Source: a virus
Reading direction: 5' to 3' (one strand)
IMG/VR virus record: IMGVR_UViG_3300036859_001047
Location: 1-37,901 of that record
DNA: 37,901 nucleotides
In this document: one piece after another, positions 30,295 through 37,901 of the stretch
Numbering within the stretch: the first letter of the stretch is position 1
Layout: every line of letters starts with the position of its first letter
Position numbers and translations under genes: made by a program
The notes under the pieces: generated by a model
What the model was told of the DNA's origin: nothing
What the model saw: only the letters and a program-made list of their open reading frames with translations
The model's database searches: none

Positions 30295-31420
30295 TGCCGG
30301 AACGGCAGCGCTTGATCCGACGAGCCGGGTGAGCCTGACGGTAGGGGGTGATGCGTGGGAGGGCTGGACCAGTGCGGACATCACCGCCAGCCTGGATGAG
30401 CAGTGCCGGTCTTTTCAGATCGGCATCACCAGGCTGGGGCCGGGCGGCATCGACCAAGTTCCCATCCAGCACGGTGACCGCTGCCAGGTGCGCATTGGGC
30501 AGGATCTGGTGTTGACCGGTTACGTGTTCGCCACGCCCAAAGCGCATGACCCGAAGAGCACGGCATTCGGCATTGCCGGCCGTAGCCTGACGGCTGACCT
30601 GGTGGACTGCGCCGCCATCAACAAGCCGCCGCAGTTCAAGCAGCGCTCCATGCGGGCGATTGCCACAGCACTGGCGGCGCCCTATGGCGTCACCGTGGTG
30701 AGCCAGGTGGGCGACGGTGAGGTGGTGGCGGACCACACCATCCAGCCGGGGGAGACGGTTTTCGAGAGTGTCGATCGACTGCTCAAAATTGGCCGCCTGC
30801 TGTCTACCGACGACGCCGAAGGACGGCTGGTGCTGGCTTCGCCGGGGAGTGCAGGCCGGGCGACCGACCCGATTGAGGTAGGCCGCAATGCCAAGGCGGG
30901 CGACTGCAGCTTTGATTTCAGCGAATGCTTCAGCGAATACCGCGTGATCGGCCAGCACGCCACCGGCAACCACCGCCACGGCGCGGCGGCCAACGAGGTG
31001 GCCGGCACGGCAACGGACGGCCGCATCGCCCGCAAGCGGGTCAAGGTCATCACCGAGAGCGGCAACCTGACGCCGGCCATGGCCACGACCCGCGCGCAGT
31101 GGGAGCGCGATCACCGCATCAGCAAGGCTCTGACCACCAACTACGAGGTGGCCGGCTGGCGTCAGAGCGACGGCCGGCTGTGGCAGCTCAACCAAATCGT
31201 GCGCGTGATCGACCCGATTCTGGGCTTTGACCGTGACATGCTGATCGTGTCCTGCAACTACCGGCTGGACGATGGCGGTTCGGTGGTGCGCATGGTGGTG
31301 GCACCGCCGGAGGGCTATCAACCTGAGCCGCCGGACCCGGAAAAGCGCAAGAAAAACCGCAAGAAAAAGGGCGACAAGTTCGAGTACCTGTTGCCGTCTG
31401 ACTGGGAGCCCAACACATGA
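30287..31420 (+). CDS. Baseplate hub protein (Mu gpP/gp44-like)
   Basis: The hub connects tube and spike. The 377-residue product has SRVSLTVGGDAWEGWTSADI, FQIGITRLGP, GRSLTADLVDCAAINKPPQF, GRLLSTDDAEGRLVLASPG and WQLNQIVRVIDPILGFDRDM. These are the segments of the late-control-D/gp44 fold. The C-terminus carries a Lys/Arg cluster (EKRKKNRKKKGDKFEYL). Confidence 0.9.
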   Translation: MTDAGTAALDPTSRVSLTVGGDAWEGWTSADITASLDEQCRSFQIGITRLGPGGIDQVPIQHGDRCQVRIGQDLVLTGYVFATPKAHDPKSTAFGIAGRSLTADLVDCAAINKPPQFKQRSMRAIATALAAPYGVTVVSQVGDGEVVADHTIQPGETVFESVDRLLKIGRLLSTDDAEGRLVLASPGSAGRATDPIEVGRNAKAGDCSFDFSECFSEYRVIGQHATGNHRHGAAANEVAGTATDGRIARKRVKVITESGNLTPAMATTRAQWERDHRISKALTTNYEVAGWRQSDGRLWQLNQIVRVIDPILGFDRDMLIVSCNYRLDDGGSVVRMVVAPPEGYQPEPPDPEKRKKNRKKKGDKFEYLLPSDWEPNT

Positions 31421-31971
31421 GAGAGGCCATGCAGCGCCTGTTCGGCCTGATTGGCCGCGGGCGCGTGACGCGCGCCAACCCGGCGCCGGCCATGCAGCAG
31501 GTGCAACTGATGCTGACGGCGGACGAGCTGAAGGACGGCATGGAGCACGCCGAGCCGTTCGGATTTACCGCCTGCCCGGAGCCTGGGGCGGAGGCGCTGG
31601 CGTTGTTCCTGGGCGGCGACCGCAGCAACGGGGTGGTGATCAGCGTCAGCGATCGGCGCTACCGCGTGCGCGGGCTCCAGACCGGGGAATCGGCGGCCTA
31701 CAACTCGGCCGGCCACACCATCGTGCTGTACCAGGATCGCATCGAGATCACCGCGCCGCGCATCGTGCTGAAAGCGGGCGAGGAGGTGGTGGCCGATACG
31801 CCGCTGTTTCGTGCCACCGGCCGAATCGAGGCCGCGCAAGACATCATCGACAACACCAATGGCGGCGGTAGTTCGCTGGCCGCGGTGCGCGATGCCCACA
31901 ACGACCACACCCACATCGAGCACAACGGCACGGCCAACGGCCCGACCGATCCGCCCAACCTGCAGGTCTGA
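31417..31971 (+). CDS. Baseplate spike (Mu gp45-like)
   Basis: This spike pierces the outer membrane. The 184-residue product begins MREAMQRLFGLIGRGRVTRA. It has an OB-like region (MQQVQLMLTADELKDGMEHA) and beta-helix segments (SAGHTIVLYQDRIEITAPRI). Near the C-terminus is HNDHTHIEHN, whose HTH (H164, H166) resembles the iron-binding HxH apex of Mu and P2 spikes. It overlaps the hub gene as ATGA. Confidence 0.92.
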   Translation: MREAMQRLFGLIGRGRVTRANPAPAMQQVQLMLTADELKDGMEHAEPFGFTACPEPGAEALALFLGGDRSNGVVISVSDRRYRVRGLQTGESAAYNSAGHTIVLYQDRIEITAPRIVLKAGEEVVADTPLFRATGRIEAAQDIIDNTNGGGSSLAAVRDAHNDHTHIEHNGTANGPTDPPNLQV

Positions 31972-31973
31972 CC

Positions 31974-32390
31974 ATGGAAATTCTCGTTCAACTGGATGGC
32001 AAGCCGCTGGCTGCCAGCCACGCCTACACGCGCGCCATGGCAATCAGCTTGTTTACCTGGCGCCGGGCCGAACAGGGCGACCCGGCAGACGGTGATTTGC
32101 AGGGGTGGTGGGCGGAAGGGCTCGATGCCGCCTTGCCGGCCGGCATCGGCTCCCGTCTGTGGCTGCTGGCGCGCCGGCGGCTGGATGCCACCGCCCAGCA
32201 TGACGCCCACGACTACACCCGCGAGGCGCTGCAGTGGTGGCTGGACAGCAAGCAGGCCAGCGCCGTGGATGTGACGGTGTCGCGCCTTGGTGATGATGGC
32301 TTGGCCATCCATGTGGTGATCACCTTGCGCAGTGGCAAGACCCTGACGGCAGACCTTTCTGACATTTGGAGCCTGACGCATGGCGTATGA
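31974..32390 (+). CDS. Baseplate wedge protein (Mu gp46-like)
   Basis: The 138-residue product contains AISLFTWRRAEQGDPADGDL, then GWWAEGLDAALPAGIGSRLW, LLARRRLDATAQHDAHDYTR and EALQWWLDSKQASAVDVTVS. This is the Mu gp46/GP25-like wedge pattern. It sits between spike and gp47-like genes as in Mu and overlaps the latter by 11 bp. Confidence 0.92.
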   Translation: MEILVQLDGKPLAASHAYTRAMAISLFTWRRAEQGDPADGDLQGWWAEGLDAALPAGIGSRLWLLARRRLDATAQHDAHDYTREALQWWLDSKQASAVDVTVSRLGDDGLAIHVVITLRSGKTLTADLSDIWSLTHGV

Positions 32391-33477
32391 AATCCCAACC
32401 CTGAGCCAGCTGACGCGCGATATCCGGGCTGATCTCGGGGCAGAAAATCCGGACGCCCTGGTGCGCTCCGACGCCGACGTGTTCGGGCGGGCGCTCGCGG
32501 CGGCGGTGCACGGCATGTACGGCTACTTGCAGTACCAGGCCAAGCAGCTGCTGCCCAGCTCTGCGGCGGAGTCCACCTTGCTGGCCTGGCAGGGGCCGTT
32601 TTACCTGCGAGGCGACAAGCCCAACGCGGCGGTGCAAAGCAGTGGCCTGGCCCGCTTCACCGGCAATGTCGGCGCGCCGGTCGATACGGCTGTCGAGCTG
32701 CAGCGCGACGATGGACGGCTGTTTGCGGTCGAAACCGGCGGCGTTGTCGGTGCCGGTGGCTATGTGGATCTGGTCATCAAGGCGGCGGCGGGCGGTTTTG
32801 ATGGCGATACCGACGCCGGTGTGTGGCTCTCGCTGACTGCTGGCGTACCGGGCGTGGATGCCACGGCGCAGGTTCAGGCTGGCGGCCTGACCGGCGGGGC
32901 GGACGAAGAGGATATCGAAAGCTACCGCCAGCGAATTTTGCGGGTCACAGAGGCGGGCGCTCAGACCGGCCGCGATATCGACTGGGAAAACTGGGCGCTG
33001 GAGGTTGCCGGTGTAACCCGTGCCTGGGCGGCGCCCAGGCTGCTGGGGCTTGGCAGCATGGGGCTGTACTTCATGCGTGATGACGACGTTGACCCCTACC
33101 CGGCGCCGGCCGAGTGCGAAGCGGTGCGCCTGCACCTGGAGGCCACCGGTGCGCCGTGGGGGGAAATCTTCGCCATGGCCCCGGTGGCCAAGCCGGTGAA
33201 TATCACCCTGCATATCGAGCCGGACACCCCGGCGATGCGGGCGGCGGTCACGGCTGCCTTGCGCGAAAAGATTGCCGCCGAGGCCTCGCCGGTAAAGCGT
33301 GACGCCAGCGGCCGCACGGTGCTGCCGCTGGAGGGGGTGACCATCCTGCGCAGCCATCTGGCCGAGTCGATCAGTGCCGTGCCCGGCGAGATCGACCATG
33401 TGATGACGGTCCCGGCCGGCAATGTGGTGTGCGCGGTGGGTGAGCTGGCCGAGCTGGGGGTAATCACATGGACGTAA
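32380..33477 (+). CDS. Baseplate J-like protein (Mu gp47-like)
   Basis: The 365-residue product begins MAYEIPTLSQLTRDIRADLG and continues SDADVFGRALAAAVHGMYGY, LLPSSAAESTLLAWQGPFYL, EEDIESYRQRILRVTEAGA and VTRAWAAPRLLGLGSMGLYF. This is the baseplate J family, which forms the wedge with the gp46-like protein. It overlaps the next gene by 10 bp. Confidence 0.94.
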   Translation: MAYEIPTLSQLTRDIRADLGAENPDALVRSDADVFGRALAAAVHGMYGYLQYQAKQLLPSSAAESTLLAWQGPFYLRGDKPNAAVQSSGLARFTGNVGAPVDTAVELQRDDGRLFAVETGGVVGAGGYVDLVIKAAAGGFDGDTDAGVWLSLTAGVPGVDATAQVQAGGLTGGADEEDIESYRQRILRVTEAGAQTGRDIDWENWALEVAGVTRAWAAPRLLGLGSMGLYFMRDDDVDPYPAPAECEAVRLHLEATGAPWGEIFAMAPVAKPVNITLHIEPDTPAMRAAVTAALREKIAAEASPVKRDASGRTVLPLEGVTILRSHLAESISAVPGEIDHVMTVPAGNVVCAVGELAELGVITWT

Positions 33478-34049
33478 GCGATTACGAAGATGTCCTGTGG
33501 CGGCTGCTGCCGCCCGGTCCGGCCTGGTCGCGTGACAATGCCGACCTGGCCGCGTTCGTGAAAGTAGCTGCCCGCCGCCTAGCAGCTGTGGATGCCGCTG
33601 GCCGGCAGCTGCTGGATGAGGGCAACCCCTACAAGGCCCTGGAGATGCTGCCTGACTGGGAGGCTGATTTCGGCCTGCCGGACAACTGCAGCGCCATCAC
33701 GCCAGCGCTGGCGGAACGGCGTGCCTCGTTGGTGGCGCGGCTGACGGATGCCGGCGGGGTGCGTATTCCTCGCTTTGTGCAGATCGCTAAGGCGCTGGGC
33801 TATGAGGGCGTGACGACAAAGCGTCACCGTGCTCACACCTGTGAATTCACCTGTGAAGAGCCTATCAACAGCGCGGACTGGCGCTTTGTCTGGACGTTGG
33901 TGGTGCCGGATGCCGTGCGGATGGCGGAATCCACCTGTGAGTCCGGCGCCGAAGATCCGCTGCGCAGTTGGGGGAGCGCCGAATTGGCTTGTGTGATGGC
34001 GCGCGAGTGTCCGCAGCCATCTACCGTTTTAATTAGTTACGGAGCATAA
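33468..34049 (+). CDS. Baseplate/tail protein (Mu gp48, YmfQ-like)
   Basis: The 193-residue product has DVSDYEDVLWRLLPPGPAWS, then LDEGNPYKALEMLPDWEADF, GLPDNCSAITPALAERRASL, VARLTDAGGVRIPRFVQIAK, and a Cys-rich C-terminal region. This is the DUF2313/YmfQ family. It usually lies between gp47 and the fibre gene, as here. Confidence 0.92.
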   Translation: MDVSDYEDVLWRLLPPGPAWSRDNADLAAFVKVAARRLAAVDAAGRQLLDEGNPYKALEMLPDWEADFGLPDNCSAITPALAERRASLVARLTDAGGVRIPRFVQIAKALGYEGVTTKRHRAHTCEFTCEEPINSADWRFVWTLVVPDAVRMAESTCESGAEDPLRSWGSAELACVMARECPQPSTVLISYGA

Positions 34050-34051
34050 AC

Positions 34052-35368
34052 ATGCAACGAGTAGGCAGTAACCGCAATCCGGCCGTCGACAAGTTCGGCG
34101 CCGGCAAAAACGGCTTCACCGCCGGCGATGCGCAAACAGGCGTGCCGGCGACCACACCGGGTTATGAATGGTTCGACGCGGTGCAGGAGGAGCTGTCTAA
34201 CCTGGTTGAGGGCCTTGGTGGCGCTGTTGATCCAACCAAGCACGATCAGATCAAGACTTTGCTACTTGCTCTGCTGGCTCAGAAAGCGTCACTGGCGCAA
34301 CTTCAATCTAGCGGGGCTATCACTGCGGTGGCGGGCGGCACGGCGAACGCCCTTACGGCCACCTTCGCCCCTGCGGTAACTGCACTTGCCAATCAGGCGC
34401 TGTTGGTGCGGGCCGCGGCGGCCAATACCAATGCCACGCCTACGTTTGCCCCGGACGGGGTTGCTGCTGCCACCATCGTTAAGGGCAACAACCTGCCACT
34501 GGCGCCGGGTGACATCGCGGGTGCCGGGCATTGGTTGGAGCTGACGGGCGACACGACTTTGGGTAAGTGGGTGCTGCAGAACCCGGCGACGGGGGTAACT
34601 CAAGCCAAACAGATCCAGCCAGTTACCGCTTCCGTTGCGGCAAACGCCCTGACGCTTGGGATTAACCCGACAACGCTAGATTTTCGTTCTGCCGCGCTGG
34701 CAAGCGGAACTACGAATGCAGCTGTTTCGATCAGTGCTGCGCTGTCGCTAACCGTTCCGTCAGGTGCAACGCTAGGAACCGTCAGCGGCCAGCAGGCTAT
34801 GTTGGTGCTAATTGCGGCCTACAACGGCGGCACGCCGGTACTCTGCGTCGCCAACATTGCCGGCGGACTTGATCTGAGCGAAACCGGGGTAATTAGCCCG
34901 ACGACGATCAGTGCTGGCTCGACCTCTGCCAGCACGATCTATTCCGCTTCTGCCGTGTCGGCAAACTCGCCGTATCGAGTAGTCGGATACGTTCAGGTCA
35001 CAGAGGCGACTGCTGGAACATGGGCGACGGCTCCGGCGCTGGTGCAGGGCCAGGGTGGACAGGCACTGGCGGCACTACAGTCTTTTGGTTACGGGCAGAC
35101 TTTGCAAAACCTGACCGGTAGCCGCAGCTTTGGCACGACATATTACAACACCACGAGTCGCCCAATTTTCGTTGAGGTTGCTGTGTACCTCGGCACGGGT
35201 GGCATGTCAGTTACCTTCTACAAAAATGGGCTCGCCATCGCCACCATCACCAACAACACGGCGTCAACCACATGGTATAGCTATTCAATGGCTGTGCTGC
35301 CGGGGCAGTCTTACAACGCGACGTTGTCCTCGGGTGGTCCATCTTTCAGCTGGTACGAAACGAGATAA
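34052..35368 (+). CDS. Tail fibre protein
   Basis: This is the probable host receptor-binding fibre. The 438-residue product starts MQRVGSNRNPAVDKFGAGKN with the fibre N-terminal segment AGDAQTGVPATTPGYEWFDA and VQEELSNLVEGLGG. An Ala/Thr/Gly-rich shaft follows. The C-terminal 90 residues are aromatic and beta-rich (FGTTYYNTTSRPIFVEVAVY, SYNATLSSGGPSFSWYETR). This tip is the part most likely to define host range, and its DNA appears less GC-rich than the tail genes upstream. Confidence 0.88.
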   Translation: MQRVGSNRNPAVDKFGAGKNGFTAGDAQTGVPATTPGYEWFDAVQEELSNLVEGLGGAVDPTKHDQIKTLLLALLAQKASLAQLQSSGAITAVAGGTANALTATFAPAVTALANQALLVRAAAANTNATPTFAPDGVAAATIVKGNNLPLAPGDIAGAGHWLELTGDTTLGKWVLQNPATGVTQAKQIQPVTASVAANALTLGINPTTLDFRSAALASGTTNAAVSISAALSLTVPSGATLGTVSGQQAMLVLIAAYNGGTPVLCVANIAGGLDLSETGVISPTTISAGSTSASTIYSASAVSANSPYRVVGYVQVTEATAGTWATAPALVQGQGGQALAALQSFGYGQTLQNLTGSRSFGTTYYNTTSRPIFVEVAVYLGTGGMSVTFYKNGLAIATITNNTASTTWYSYSMAVLPGQSYNATLSSGGPSFSWYETR

Positions 35369-35377
35369 GGAAAAAAG

Positions 35378-35878
35378 ATGCCACATTTCCAAGACCCGGC
35401 CGGCGGCCTGTATTACCTGTCCGAACAAGACATTGCCAATGGAGGCGAGGCCTATCTTCCGATCGGTTGTGTCCTGATTAGCGACCAGGAAGCCGCAGCT
35501 TTAACGGCGCCGAGTATTAATCAAATCAGCCTTGAGAGGCTGGGGGCGATCAACGTTCGAGCTAACGAGCTGCTGGCGGAATTATCAGCGGCGTACCCCG
35601 CCGGTGAAGTGCAAAGCTGGGCGCAACAAACCAGCGAGGCGGATGCGCTTGCGGCAGATCCGGAAGCATCCGCTCCTCTACTGACCGCTATTGCCGCCGC
35701 GCGTGGCCTGGGCGTGACGGATTTGGCCGCACGGGTGCGCGCCAAGCGAGACGCCTACGCGCTGGCCAGTGGCCAAATCATCGGCCAACGCCAGGCGCTG
35801 GAAGATGCCATTAACACCGTTGATCTTGATGCAGCCGATGCTGCAGCCAGACTGGAGGCGATCCAATGGCCCGCGTAA
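35378..35878 (+). CDS. Probable tail fibre assembly protein
   Basis: The 166-residue product begins MPHFQDPAGGLYYLSEQDIA and has helical segments AYPAGEVQSWAQQTSEADAL and VRAKRDAYALASGQIIGQRQ, as in phage fibre assembly/DUF4376-like proteins. It directly follows the fibre gene. AAGGAAAAAAG precedes the ATG. It overlaps the next frame by 13 bp. Confidence 0.75.
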   Translation: MPHFQDPAGGLYYLSEQDIANGGEAYLPIGCVLISDQEAAALTAPSINQISLERLGAINVRANELLAELSAAYPAGEVQSWAQQTSEADALAADPEASAPLLTAIAAARGLGVTDLAARVRAKRDAYALASGQIIGQRQALEDAINTVDLDAADAAARLEAIQWPA

Positions 35879-36777
35879 AAATCTTGTTGCTGTGGTTTGC
35901 CGCCGCCGTTGCCGGCTTGTTTGCCGTGGTGTGGGCATTGCTGGCCGCGCTGTCCGGCAGTCCTCGCACGGTGCGGGTGGCGGTAGCGCTGGATCAGGCC
36001 GCCAATGCGGCCATTGGCGGCAGCGAAGACGAAACCATCAGCTCTCGCGCAGGCAAGGGCGCGGCACGAGGTGTGTGGCACTGGTGCCTGCTGTGCCGTG
36101 TGCTGGACTGGATCGACAAAGGCCACTGCAGTAGAAACATAGAGCCCGACGAAGGCAACCCGATTGACCCGCCCGGTGCGGGTCAACGCATTTCTAGCCC
36201 CGCCCAGCGCGGGGTTTTTTCATCTGGAGGGGGTGATATGGCAGTAACGGTTAAGCGCAAGCTTTGGTTGGCGCTGGGGGTGTTTGCCGCTGGCGTGCTG
36301 GCGTTGTTTGCAATCCGCGGCTTGGCGGGCGTCACGTTGGCAGCAGTGCTGTCCGGCCTCAGTGCCAACGCGCTGGCCTCGGCCACCGGTGCGGCCGGCA
36401 GCAAGGTGGCTGGCGTGCATGCTCCCGCCTTCGTCGGCGCGGCAGCGGGCAGCATGATGCTGTGGATCCAGCTGCGCGGCCGCCAGAAGTTCGACCGTAT
36501 TGTGCTGGTGCTGGGCGCGTTTCTCGCCGCGTACTACGGCGGGCAGCTGGCCGCCGAGATCTGGCCCAGTATCGGCGCCGGCGGAGTGGGCGTTGCGGGC
36601 ACTGTGTGCGCATACCTGATCGTCCCCGCGCTTGAAGCCGCGCTGGCGCTGCTGCGCGATATCGGCTGGATCAAGCGGCTGATATCGCACCGGCTGGGCG
36701 TGGACGATGTGGCGGCTGTGCCTCAATCCACAGAAGCTGGGGATAAGCCTGTGCATGGGGCAGGTGCCGGCCAGTAG
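35866..36777 (+). CDS. Membrane protein frame open into the holin-like gene (303 codons)
   Basis: The first part is a small protein with one membrane helix (MARVKILLLWFAAAVAGLFA) followed by ALDQAANAAIGGSEDETISS, then WHWCLLCRVLDWIDKGHC and EPDEG. That pattern recurs in small phage proteins encoded near lysis genes. No in-frame stop follows EPDEG; the frame continues through two hairpins and joins the holin-like gene in frame at 36238. Either the true product is a 303-residue fusion or the stop was lost by mutation or sequencing error: a TGA lies in the -1 frame at 36165. No function can be assigned. Confidence 0.6.
   Translation: MARVKILLLWFAAAVAGLFAVVWALLAALSGSPRTVRVAVALDQAANAAIGGSEDETISSRAGKGAARGVWHWCLLCRVLDWIDKGHCSRNIEPDEGNPIDPPGAGQRISSPAQRGVFSSGGGDMAVTVKRKLWLALGVFAAGVLALFAIRGLAGVTLAAVLSGLSANALASATGAAGSKVAGVHAPAFVGAAAGSMMLWIQLRGRQKFDRIVLVLGAFLAAYYGGQLAAEIWPSIGAGGVGVAGTVCAYLIVPALEAALALLRDIGWIKRLISHRLGVDDVAAVPQSTEAGDKPVHGAGAGQ
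36166..36220 (+). terminator. Two tandem hairpins, the second a Rho-independent terminator
   Basis: GACCCGC/GCGGGTC pair at 36166-36184. CCCCGC (36198-36203) and GCGGGG (36209-36214) pair around CCAGC, followed by six T (36215-36220). The second hairpin ends 18 bases before the ATG at 36238. Both lie within the open reading frame noted above. Confidence 0.8.
36238..36777 (+). CDS. Holin-like multi-span membrane protein
   Basis: From the ATG at 36238, with a strong GGAGGGGG, the 179-residue product has several hydrophobic segments: KLWLALGVFAAGVLALFAI, VTLAAVLSGLSANALASATG, HAPAFVGAAAGSMMLWIQL, IVLVLGAFLAAYYGGQLAAE and VGVAGTVCAYLIVPALEAAL. It lies just before the endolysin, so a holin is likely. 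The upstream frame is open, so a longer form is possible. Confidence 0.7.
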   Translation: MAVTVKRKLWLALGVFAAGVLALFAIRGLAGVTLAAVLSGLSANALASATGAAGSKVAGVHAPAFVGAAAGSMMLWIQLRGRQKFDRIVLVLGAFLAAYYGGQLAAEIWPSIGAGGVGVAGTVCAYLIVPALEAALALLRDIGWIKRLISHRLGVDDVAAVPQSTEAGDKPVHGAGAGQ

Positions 36778-36814
36778 CGGCACGGCTGCTGCTTGTTCGA
36801 TTAAAAAATCACCA

Positions 36815-36838
36815 ACCCGCCCTAGTGGCGGTTTTTTT
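36815..36838 (+). terminator. Rho-independent terminator before the endolysin
   Basis: CCGCC (36817-36821) pairs with GGCGG (36827-36831) around CTAGT, followed by seven T. The endolysin start lies 18 bases on. Confidence 0.75.
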
Positions 36839-36855
36839 CATATAAGGGGGCTTGG

Positions 36856-37401
36856 GTGAAGAAAGACCAGATTTTTGAGGCCATCGTCGGCCGAGAGGGC
36901 GGCTTTGTGAATAACCCCGACGACCGGGGCGGCCCGACTCGCTGGGGCGTGACGGAAAAGGTGGCGCGCGCTCACGGCTACCAGGGCGATATGCGCGAGC
37001 TGCCACGCGAAACCGCCTTGGCCATCTTTGATGCCGACTACTGGACCGGGCCGCGCTTCGACCAGGTGCATGCCGTCAGCGAGCGCATTGCTGAAGAGCT
37101 GTGCGATACCGGGGTCAATATGGGACCGGGCGTGCAGGCCAAGATGCTGCAGCGCTGGCTAAACGTGTTCAACCTGAAGGGGGTGCTATATCCCGAGCTG
37201 GTGGCCGACGGCCAAATCGGCCCGCGCACACTGGTGGCGTTGAAAGCCTTCCTGGCCAAGCGTGACTCCGAGGGCGAAGCGGTAATGGTAAGGGCGCTGA
37301 ACTGTAGCCAAGGGGGGCGTTACCTTGAGCTGGCCGAGCAACGCGAAGCGAACGAGGCGTTCGTCTATGGCTGGATGCTAAGCCGTGTGGAGGTGGCGTA
37401 A
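36856..37401 (+). CDS. Endolysin, GH108 N-acetylmuramidase
   Basis: This enzyme degrades peptidoglycan for host lysis. The 181-residue product starts at GTG with AGGGGG upstream. It has the GH108 catalytic motif REGGFVNNPDDRGGPTRWGV with E14, then AIFDADYWTGPRFDQV and DTGVNMGPGVQAKMLQRWLN. A C-terminal peptidoglycan-binding-like part follows (ELVADGQIGPRTLVALKAF). There is no signal peptide, so a holin should release it. TAATG overlaps the next gene. Confidence 0.93.
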   Translation: MKKDQIFEAIVGREGGFVNNPDDRGGPTRWGVTEKVARAHGYQGDMRELPRETALAIFDADYWTGPRFDQVHAVSERIAEELCDTGVNMGPGVQAKMLQRWLNVFNLKGVLYPELVADGQIGPRTLVALKAFLAKRDSEGEAVMVRALNCSQGGRYLELAEQREANEAFVYGWMLSRVEVA

Positions 37402-37901
37402 TGGACTGGAAGCAGATTGTTGGTGCCGTGGCGCCATGGATCGGCACCGCGCTGGGCGGTCCGTTGGGAGGGATGGCCGTGTCCGCCGTGGCGGATGCGC
37501 TCGGCCTGTCCGAGAAAACTGAGGAGGCCATTAAGCAGGCCATTTCCGGCGCGACGCCAGAGCAGATGCTGGCGATCAAGCAGGCCGACCAGCAGTTCGC
37601 GGCGCACATGCAAGAGCTGGGCTTTCAGAATATCCAGGTGCTCGCCAAACTTGCTGCCGATGACAGGGCTAACGCCCGGCAGCGTGAGATCGCCACCGGC
37701 GACAAGACGCCCCGCAATCTGGCCTATATGTTGGTCGGGGGAGCGATAGCGATCGGCGGTTTTTTGCTGTTCGGTGGACTCAAGCTTGATAGCACGTTGG
37801 CGGGTGTAGTGATTGGCTATCTATTTAATGAGTCTGGCGCCGTCACAACCTATTACTTTGGAGAGGCTAAGCAGCTGTTCAAGTCGGTGGGTGACAAGTA
37901 G
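37401..37901 (+). CDS. 3TM-type holin family protein
   Basis: The 166-residue product begins MDWKQIVGAVAPWIGTALGG. It has a first hydrophobic segment (about 7-35), a long charged middle (TEEAIKQAISGATPEQMLAI), then two membrane segments (LAYMLVGGAIAIGGFLLFGG and STLAGVVIGYLFNESGAVTT). This matches the phage Holin_3TM family. The window ends on its stop codon. No spanin gene is visible; one could lie beyond. Confidence 0.85.
   Translation: MDWKQIVGAVAPWIGTALGGPLGGMAVSAVADALGLSEKTEEAIKQAISGATPEQMLAIKQADQQFAAHMQELGFQNIQVLAKLAADDRANARQREIATGDKTPRNLAYMLVGGAIAIGGFLLFGGLKLDSTLAGVVIGYLFNESGAVTTYYFGEAKQLFKSVGDK

Overview
The window is an almost complete temperate bacteriophage, laid out in integrated-prophage order. 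It begins on the stop codon of a leftward lambda-type integrase gene and ends on the stop codon of a holin-type gene. The DNA is GC-rich with dense, overlapping genes. The host is probably a GC-rich proteobacterium, perhaps a betaproteobacterium; that is inferred only from composition and the style of the protein families. No attachment site, tRNA, rRNA, CRISPR array or insertion sequence is visible, so the att sites should lie just outside both ends.

Layout. (1) 1-7594, leftward early operon: integrase, excisionase, an H-NS-like DNA-binding protein, an orphan cytosine-5 DNA methyltransferase, many small phage proteins, and at its head a pair resembling the IncP-plasmid conjugation proteins TraL and TraK. 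(2) 7589-8300, control region: five 11-bp repeats reaching into the first gene, a terminator, a long structured leader carrying a duplicated hairpin, and a consensus leftward promoter embedded in four palindromic operators (ACAAG-N3/4-CTTGT). (3) 8365-11430, accessory cargo where lambda carries rex: BRCT and GrlR-like genes rightward, and a coupled leftward operon of an HTH regulator, a HipA-like kinase and an unknown protein. (4) 11418-13041, switch: a CI-like repressor without a peptidase domain, three copies of the same operator with a rightward promoter, a Cro/YdaS-like repressor, a tR1-like terminator and a YdaT-like (CII-like) protein. (5) 13057-15783, replication: an O-like initiator with iterons inside its gene, a P-like helicase loader, and an HTH protein in the position of the late regulator Q. 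(6) 15932-24042, HNH nuclease, probable cos region and an HK97-type packaging and head module, with a DUF4429-like extra gene. (7) 24102-35878, a Mu-type contractile tail: sheath, tube, frameshifting chaperone, tape measure, baseplate, fibre. (8) 35866-37901, lysis region: membrane proteins, a GH108 endolysin and a 3TM holin.

The phage is therefore a mosaic: lambda-like lysogeny and replication control, an HK97-like capsid and a Mu-like contractile tail. Matching operators on both sides of the immunity region suggest that one CI/Cro pair controls both early operons. Several hairpin terminators sit directly in front of ribosome-binding sites in the late operon, and one stands at the head of the left operon. 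Processive antitermination, or deliberate tuning of expression, is therefore probably important, yet no N-like protein was recognised. The observations most worth following up are the HTH/HipA-like operon, the structured left leader, the TraK/TraL pair with its repeat array, the S24-less repressor, and the -1 frameshift in the tail chaperone gene.
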